DNA from: Alphaproteobacteria bacterium
GTDB taxonomy: Bacteria; Pseudomonadota; Alphaproteobacteria; UBA8366; JADFVY01
Length of the DNA stretch: 10,369 bases
Assembly: GCA_029881615.1 (NCBI GenBank)
Contig: JAOUMF010000034.1
Location: 1-10,369, forward strand
Reading direction: 5' to 3'
Positions within the stretch are counted from its first letter, which is position 1, and the number at the start of each line of letters is the position of its first letter. Below are positions 8,394-10,369 of this stretch, piece by piece. Under the pieces are notes generated by a model. The model worked only from the letters and a program-made list of their open reading frames with translations. It had not been told where the DNA came from and ran no database searches. The translations under genes and the position numbers were made by a program.

Positions 8394-9263
8394 ATGTCGA
8401 TCAAGTCCATTGTTGCCCCGGTTCGCGGGGACGGTAAGGGTGATTGGGTGTTGGGACTGGCCCTTGCGATCGGTGGTCAGTTCAATGCACATATCGATGT
8501 ATTGCATGTACATGCCAAGGCCGAGGATATGATCCCGCATGGCGTCCCGCTTACCACGGCGTTCAAAAGCACGATCATTGCCGCCGCCGGCGAACTGGCC
8601 AGGCAGGAAGAACAGCGCCTTGTCGGCCTGTTTGACGATTACTGCAAGTCGAACAACCTGAAAGTCGTGCCGGCGGACGCGGAAGATTTTCCAGTCGATC
8701 GTTTGTCTATCTCCTGGCATGAAGTCGAGGGGAAGCAGGCGAATGTCATTCGTGAAGAAGTTCGTTTCTGCGACCTGATTGTTGTGCCCAAGCCGGACCG
8801 TGCGGCTGCGCTGGGGATGAATACTCTTCAGGCCGCGCTTTTTGATGTTCGCAAGCTCACCGCCGTCGCGCCGCACCGGGACATCAAGGAAACCGGCAGG
8901 CATATTGCAATTGCCTGGAATGGCGGGCCGGAGGCCGCACGCGCCGTTAATTGGTCGTTGCCGATCCTGGCGGGTGCTGAAAAAATAAGCGTACTGGTCG
9001 CAAACGATCAGGATGGCGGTGCCACCCGTAGCCGATCTCTCCGTAGATATCTCCGTCAGCATGGTATTGCATCGCAGGTTCAGACCTTCGAACGCGGGAG
9101 CAAGGAAGTTGCATCTTCGATTTTGAGCAAGGTCTCTGAAATTGGCGGTGACATGTTGGTGATGGGGGCGTTTGGTACTCAAAGACGTAGCGACCTGGTT
9201 CTTGGTGGCGTTACGCAATATGTGCTTGAAAACGCAGACATTCCCTTGCTGATGGCGCATTAG
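8394..9263 (+). CDS. Tandem-domain universal stress protein (UspA family)
   Basis: A 289-residue cytoplasmic protein with two Usp-type folds: a degenerate N-terminal one (about 1-158, starting MSIKSIVAPVRG) and a C-terminal one (about 168-289, starting HIAIAWNGGPEA). The C-terminal half keeps a nucleotide-binding pattern, Gly258-x2-Gly261-x9-Gly271, in the segment GAFGTQRRSDLVLGGVTQ, so ATP binding is plausible there. The layout is common in alphaproteobacteria. The ribosome binding site CAGGGAG lies 9 bases before the ATG. It lies on the same strand as the metabolic genes, but a strong hairpin stands between it and fhs, so it may be only partly co-expressed. Its task is unknown; Usp proteins are linked to stress survival and metabolic sensing. 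There is no signal peptide or membrane segment. Confidence 0.85.
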   Translation: MSIKSIVAPVRGDGKGDWVLGLALAIGGQFNAHIDVLHVHAKAEDMIPHGVPLTTAFKSTIIAAAGELARQEEQRLVGLFDDYCKSNNLKVVPADAEDFPVDRLSISWHEVEGKQANVIREEVRFCDLIVVPKPDRAAALGMNTLQAALFDVRKLTAVAPHRDIKETGRHIAIAWNGGPEAARAVNWSLPILAGAEKISVLVANDQDGGATRSRSLRRYLRQHGIASQVQTFERGSKEVASSILSKVSEIGGDMLVMGAFGTQRRSDLVLGGVTQYVLENADIPLLMAH

Positions 9264-9279
9264 CGCCTTCTTCTTGACC

Positions 9280-9299
9280 GGGCGGGTAGGCAGCCGCCC
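9280..9299 (+). terminator. Hairpin after the usp gene, possible terminator
   Basis: GGGCGG at 9280-9285 pairs with CCGCCC at 9294-9299 around an 8-nt loop, 16 bases after the usp stop. No T run follows at once. A weak or factor-dependent terminator is the likeliest reading. Confidence 0.4.
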
Positions 9300-9312
9300 A
9301 TTGGGGTGGTTT

Positions 9313-9346
9313 CCGCTTTTCTGGTATGTGGTATACAGAAAAGCGG
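9313..9346. promoter_or_regulatory. Operator-like inverted repeat, copy 3 (before the panE-like gene)
   Basis: CCGCTTTTCTG at 9313-9323 is an exact inverted repeat of CAGAAAAGCGG at 9336-9346. The 12-bp centre and its edges contain TGGTAT at 9322 and again at 9329, the same 7-bp spacing seen in copies 1 and 2, followed by ATACAG. The motif TGGTATAC is shared with both other copies. It could act as DNA (operator) or as RNA (an 11-bp stem, possible terminator for the preceding gene). Its resemblance to the other two sites favours an operator. It lies about 150 bp before the panE-like start. Confidence 0.5.
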
Positions 9347-9481
9347 CGATCCCGGCTTGTTTTTTGGCCGGGACTATGCACGAAATGCGTTTAAAGCCGT
9401 AACGGGTGAAACCGGATCGAGTATACTAGCAAGCCGTCACCATATAACCCGACGGCGCCTTCCTGGGGAGGAAAGCACGGA

Positions 9482-10369
9482 ATGAAAGTTTGTATTTACG
9501 GGGCCGGCGCAATCGGCGGGTATGTCGCCGTTGAAATGGCGCAGGTACAGGGCGTGGAGGTTTCGGTTATCGCCCGTGGCGCGCATCTTGAAGCCATGCG
9601 CAAGAACGGCCTGAAGCTTATCAAGGACGGCGAGGAACGCATCGGCAAGGTGAACGCCACCGATAATCCGGCGGAACTTGGCCCGCAGGATTCAGTGATT
9701 ATTGCCTTGAAGGCCCATCAGGCTTGGGAAGTCGCCGAACAGATCCGGCCATTGTTGGGGCAGAATACATCGGTTGTTACATGTCAAAACGGCGTGCCAT
9801 GGTGGTATTTCCATGGTCTTGAGGCACCTTATAACGACCTTCGCGTAAGGTCTGTCGATCCTGGCGATCGCCAGTGGAACATAATAGGCCCGGATCGCGC
9901 TATCGGCTGCGTTGTATTTCCGGCCACGGAAATTGCCGCGCCTGGTGTGATTGCCCATAAATATGGCGACAGGTTTACCCTTGGCGAGCCAACGGGTGAG
10001 ATTTCCGAACGTTGCACGCAGTTAAGCGAGGCTATGGAAGCCGGAGGTTTGCGCGCGCCTGTCATCCCCAATATCCGGGACGAAATATGGCTGAAATTGT
10101 GGGGGAACCTCTGTTTTAATCCTATTAGCGCGCTCACGCGCGCGACCCTGGATATTGTTGCTACCGACCCGGCCACACGGGCCTTGTCGTCGGCAATGAT
10201 GCAGGAGGCGCACGCCATTGCGACCAGGCTGGGCGCGGGATTTCGCGTCGATATGGAGCGGCGGATCGATGGGGCGGCCAAGGTTGGCGCCCATCGCACG
10301 TCGATGCTGCAGGATCTGGAAAAGGGCCGTGCGATCGAACTGGATGCGTTGCTGACCGCGGTGCAGGAT
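9482..10369 (+). CDS. 2-dehydropantoate 2-reductase family protein, possible oxalyl-CoA reductase (3' truncated by the window)
   Basis: The frame is open from ATG 9482 to the right edge (296 residues, no stop). The ribosome binding site GGGGAGGAAA lies 7 bases before the start. An N-terminal NAD(P)-binding Rossmann fold is seen as GAGAIGG at 7-13. Residues matching ketopantoate reductase catalytic or binding positions are Lys77 (LKAHQ), Asn103 (QNGVPWW), Lys205 (EIWLKLWGN), Asn209 and Glu286. The family reduces ketopantoate to pantoate with NADPH. However, the paralogue PanE2 of Methylobacterium extorquens is known as an oxalyl-CoA reductase making glyoxylate. Placement in a cluster with frc makes that activity attractive here. 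The conserved residues do not separate the two functions, and the C-terminal end is missing. Confidence 0.8.
   Translation, partial: MKVCIYGAGAIGGYVAVEMAQVQGVEVSVIARGAHLEAMRKNGLKLIKDGEERIGKVNATDNPAELGPQDSVIIALKAHQAWEVAEQIRPLLGQNTSVVTCQNGVPWWYFHGLEAPYNDLRVRSVDPGDRQWNIIGPDRAIGCVVFPATEIAAPGVIAHKYGDRFTLGEPTGEISERCTQLSEAMEAGGLRAPVIPNIRDEIWLKLWGNLCFNPISALTRATLDIVATDPATRALSSAMMQEAHAIATRLGAGFRVDMERRIDGAAKVGAHRTSMLQDLEKGRAIELDALLTAVQD

Noticed and set aside
8355..9260. 301-codon minus-strand frame opposite the universal stress protein
   Set aside because: The plus-strand frame has clear Usp motifs and a ribosome binding site; the antisense product has no recognisable domain.
9351..9372. Hairpin CCCGGC/GCCGGG with a T-rich loop before the panE-like gene
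   Set aside because: Only 6 bp with a 10-nt loop and the T run inside the loop instead of after the stem; not a usable terminator and likely chance in GC-rich DNA.
9420..9427. AGTATACT palindrome as a fourth operator or a -10 box for the panE-like gene
   Set aside because: It lacks TGGT/ACCA arms and has no good -35 at normal spacing; too short to call by itself.

Overview
The window reads as one same-strand (+) metabolic locus from an alphaproteobacterium of fairly high GC. A Rhodospirillales-like or methylotroph-like lineage is my best guess, from remembered protein similarity only. Eight protein genes are supported; the last runs off the right edge. Nothing suggests a phage, IS, CRISPR or tRNA/rRNA.

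Layout: 1-247, gene-free leader with a large palindromic operator-like site. 248-2319, sucC-sucD (ADP-forming succinate-CoA ligase beta and alpha), stop and start overlapping by one base. 2320-2544, intergenic with a hairpin and a second copy of the operator-like site. 2545-4269, a thiamine-diphosphate (ThDP) enzyme of the acetolactate synthase/oxalyl-CoA decarboxylase superfamily. 4371-5618, formyl-CoA:oxalate CoA-transferase (frc, of the E. coli YfdW type). 5649-6566, a stand-alone homologue of the N-terminal 10-formyltetrahydrofolate hydrolase domain of animal ALDH1L1. 6653-8323, formate-tetrahydrofolate ligase (fhs/ftfL). A strong hairpin, then 8394-9263, a tandem-domain universal stress protein. 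9264-9481, intergenic with a third operator-like site. 9482 to the end, a 2-dehydropantoate 2-reductase-fold protein that in this setting is a candidate oxalyl-CoA reductase (PanE2-like).

Together the genes suggest an oxalate/one-carbon module. Frc would make oxalyl-CoA from oxalate and formyl-CoA. The ThDP enzyme sits where an oxalyl-CoA decarboxylase is expected, but lacks that family's Tyr-Glu signature. The PanE-like protein could reduce oxalyl-CoA to glyoxylate. Fhs and the formyltransferase-fold protein would move the formyl unit onto or off tetrahydrofolate. SucCD could supply succinyl-CoA, a reported alternative CoA donor for Frc-type enzymes. Frc, Fhs and SucCD are firm family calls; the pathway is inference from adjacency.

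The two most interesting points: (1) a formyl-THF hydrolase-like protein lies directly before the ligase that makes formyl-THF, a futile pair unless the former does something else, such as moving formyl between CoA and THF; (2) a repeated palindromic motif built from TGGTAT half-sites at 7-bp spacing occurs in front of three transcription units, suggesting one shared regulator not encoded in the window.
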